A stretch of 64,000 bases of DNA from Burkholderia sp. 4M9327F10 (GTDB lineage Bacteria; Pseudomonadota; Gammaproteobacteria; Burkholderiales; Burkholderiaceae). The translations under genes were made by a program, and so were the position numbers. Shown one piece after another: positions 62,715-64,000 of this stretch (its first letter is position 1; each line of letters opens with the position of its first letter). The DNA lies in the NCBI RefSeq assembly GCF_005503145.1, contig NZ_SCNV01000015.1, forward strand, positions 94,261 through 158,260, given 5' to 3'. Below the pieces are notes generated by a model, which ran no database searches, was not told where the DNA came from, and saw only the letters and a program-made list of their open reading frames with translations.

Positions 62715-64000
62715 TCAGTGCAGCTTGACCCGCGGCAGCGTCGTGCGGCGCAGCCAGTGCGCGAAGGTATCGAGCACCATCCGCGCGTAGCCATGCAGCG
62801 CGGCGATATGCAGCCGGTACAGCGACATATACATAAAGCGCGCAAAGAGGCCTTCGATCAGCATGTTGCCGCCGATCACCCCGCCCATCAGATTGCCCAC
62901 TGCGCTGAAATGCCCGAGCGACACCAGCGAGCCGAAGTCACGGTAGGTGAATTCCGGCAGCGGCTGATTTTCGAGCCGCGCCGCCAGCGCCTTCAGCAGG
63001 AAACTCGCCTGCTGATGCGCGGCCTGGGCCCGCGGCGGCACATTGCGCTCGTTGCCCGGCCACGGGCAAGCGGCGCAATCGCCAAGCGCAAAAACGTTGT
63101 CGTCGGGCTCGGTCTGCAGCGTGCGGCGCACGACCAGTTGACCGAGCCGGTTGACCGGCAGACCGTCGAGCTGCGACAGGATCGCGGGCGCCTTGATGCC
63201 CGCCGCCCACACGGTCAGGTCGGCACGAATCGCATGGCCGCTGGCGGTCCGCACCACGCCCGGCGCGACTTCGGCAACCGTTTCGCCGGTCATCAGCTTC
63301 ACGCCCAGCTTTGTCAGTAACTCGGCGGTCGAGGTAGACACGCGCTCCTGCAACGCCGGCAAGATTCGCGGCCCCGCTTCAATCAGCACAATACCCACGT
63401 CATGGCGTGGATCGAGCTTATGCAGCCCATAGGCGGACAACACCTGAGCGGTATTGCGCAATTCCGCAGACAATTCGACGCCCGTCGCGCCAGCGCCGAC
63501 AATCGCCACCTGGATGCGCGGCTCCGTGGACGGAGTCGACGCGTCCGGCGTCGACTCTACCGGCTCATGCACCTGATGCTCGGCGCGCATGCAGGCGGCG
63601 ATCAGGCGTTTGCGAAAGCGCTCCGCCTGACTGACCGTATCGAGCGCGAGCGAGTACTCCGGCGCACCTTTGACGCCGAAGAAATGCGTCGTGCTGCCGA
63701 TGGCGATCACCAGCGTGTCGTATTCCAGTTCACGTTGCGGCAGCAGTTCCGCGCCATCGTCGTCGATTACCGGGGCAAGCGTAATGCGCTTCGCCGCGCG
63801 GTCCAAGCCCTGCAGCTCGCCCTGCTGAAATTCGAAGTGATGCCAGCGCGCCTGCGCGGCATATTCGAGTTCCTGCGTGAACGGGTCCATGCTGCCGGCG
63901 GCCACTTCGTGCAGCAACGGCTTCCAGATATGGGTCGGATTGCGATCGACGAGCGTGACCTGCGCAGTCACGACGCCCTTGTTCTTGTGTGGGGCATAGC
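62715..64000 (-). CDS. Type II NADH dehydrogenase (Ndh-like), N terminus outside window
   Basis: About 428 residues are visible; the first Rossmann motif lies beyond the right edge, as the reading frame continues (YAPHKNKG before VVTAQVTLVDRNPTHIWKPL). It has a second GxGxxG (VAIVGAGATGVELSAELRNT), NVFALGDCAACP, and the C-terminal amphipathic region (LFARFMYMSLYRLHIAALHG) of membrane-bound NDH-2. It passes electrons from NADH to quinone without pumping. Confidence 0.92.
   Translation of the reverse strand, partial: YAPHKNKGVVTAQVTLVDRNPTHIWKPLLHEVAAGSMDPFTQELEYAAQARWHHFEFQQGELQGLDRAAKRITLAPVIDDDGAELLPQRELEYDTLVIAIGSTTHFFGVKGAPEYSLALDTVSQAERFRKRLIAACMRAEHQVHEPVESTPDASTPSTEPRIQVAIVGAGATGVELSAELRNTAQVLSAYGLHKLDPRHDVGIVLIEAGPRILPALQERVSTSTAELLTKLGVKLMTGETVAEVAPGVVRTASGHAIRADLTVWAAGIKAPAILSQLDGLPVNRLGQLVVRRTLQTEPDDNVFALGDCAACPWPGNERNVPPRAQAAHQQASFLLKALAARLENQPLPEFTYRDFGSLVSLGHFSAVGNLMGGVIGGNMLIEGLFARFMYMSLYRLHIAALHGYARMVLDTFAHWLRRTTLPRVKLH

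Overview
The window looks like a chromosomal segment of a Burkholderiaceae bacterium, most likely Paraburkholderia or Burkholderia. It is GC-rich, it carries a betaproteobacterial rpoD with a long N-terminal extension, rpsU-yqeY-dnaG-rpoD lie together, and dxs-ispA-xseB, FolE2 and a Gram-negative porin are present. I could not search a database, so genus and species are inferred.

Layout. (1) 1-5711: a uronate locus with a GntR-type regulator (cut by the window edge), three TGGTAnACCA operators, mannonate dehydratase (uxuA), an MFS transporter, a porin and an exported esterase. (2) 5744-9848: two LysR-type regulators, a type-2 argC and an SDR dehydrogenase. (3) 9970-22736: two catabolic or uptake modules. 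One is a HutC-type GntR regulator with twin operators, a fumarase-superfamily lyase and a dicarboxylate symporter. The other is a polyamine-type ABC transporter with a GMC oxidoreductase, a DadA-like oxidoreductase, a HAD hydrolase and a LysR regulator. Two CAT-N11-ATG boxes 8 kb apart tie the two ends of the second module together. (4) 22824-34185: a DapA-family aldolase/dehydratase, a glycosyltransferase and an amino-acid module (FCD regulator, Asp/Glu racemase-like protein, D-amino-acid dehydrogenase, RidA, LIV-type ABC transporter, MFS exporter). (5) 34245-37619: dTDP-L-rhamnose synthesis in the order rmlA-C-D-B. (6) 37810-46396: an orphan type VI secretion (T6SS) spike/effector island. 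(7) 46721-64000: conserved core genes: a CAU-anticodon tRNA with a long variable arm, rpoD, dnaG, yqeY, rpsU, a BaiN-like flavoprotein, tsaD, folE2, dxs, ispA, xseB, a Rieske oxygenase, a sulfurtransferase, a dienelactone hydrolase and an NADH dehydrogenase cut by the window edge.

The T6SS island is the most interesting part. It reads as one tightly overlapping operon: VgrG with a C-terminal transthyretin-like extension, a Tle3-like lipase effector, three tandem lipoprotein immunity paralogues, a PAAR tip protein and an undescribed multi-pass membrane protein. Between the immunity genes lie two broken 5' ends of the PAAR gene, each fused to the last few codons of the effector gene. These scars show that the immunity array grew by tandem duplication of a unit running from the end of the effector gene to the start of the PAAR gene. 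The three immunity genes are mosaics: the ends are nearly identical, the central module is shared by copies 1 and 3, and the C-terminal module is shared by copies 1 and 2. This suggests diversification of protection against variant effectors.

No CRISPR array, rRNA, intact insertion sequence or integrase was seen.
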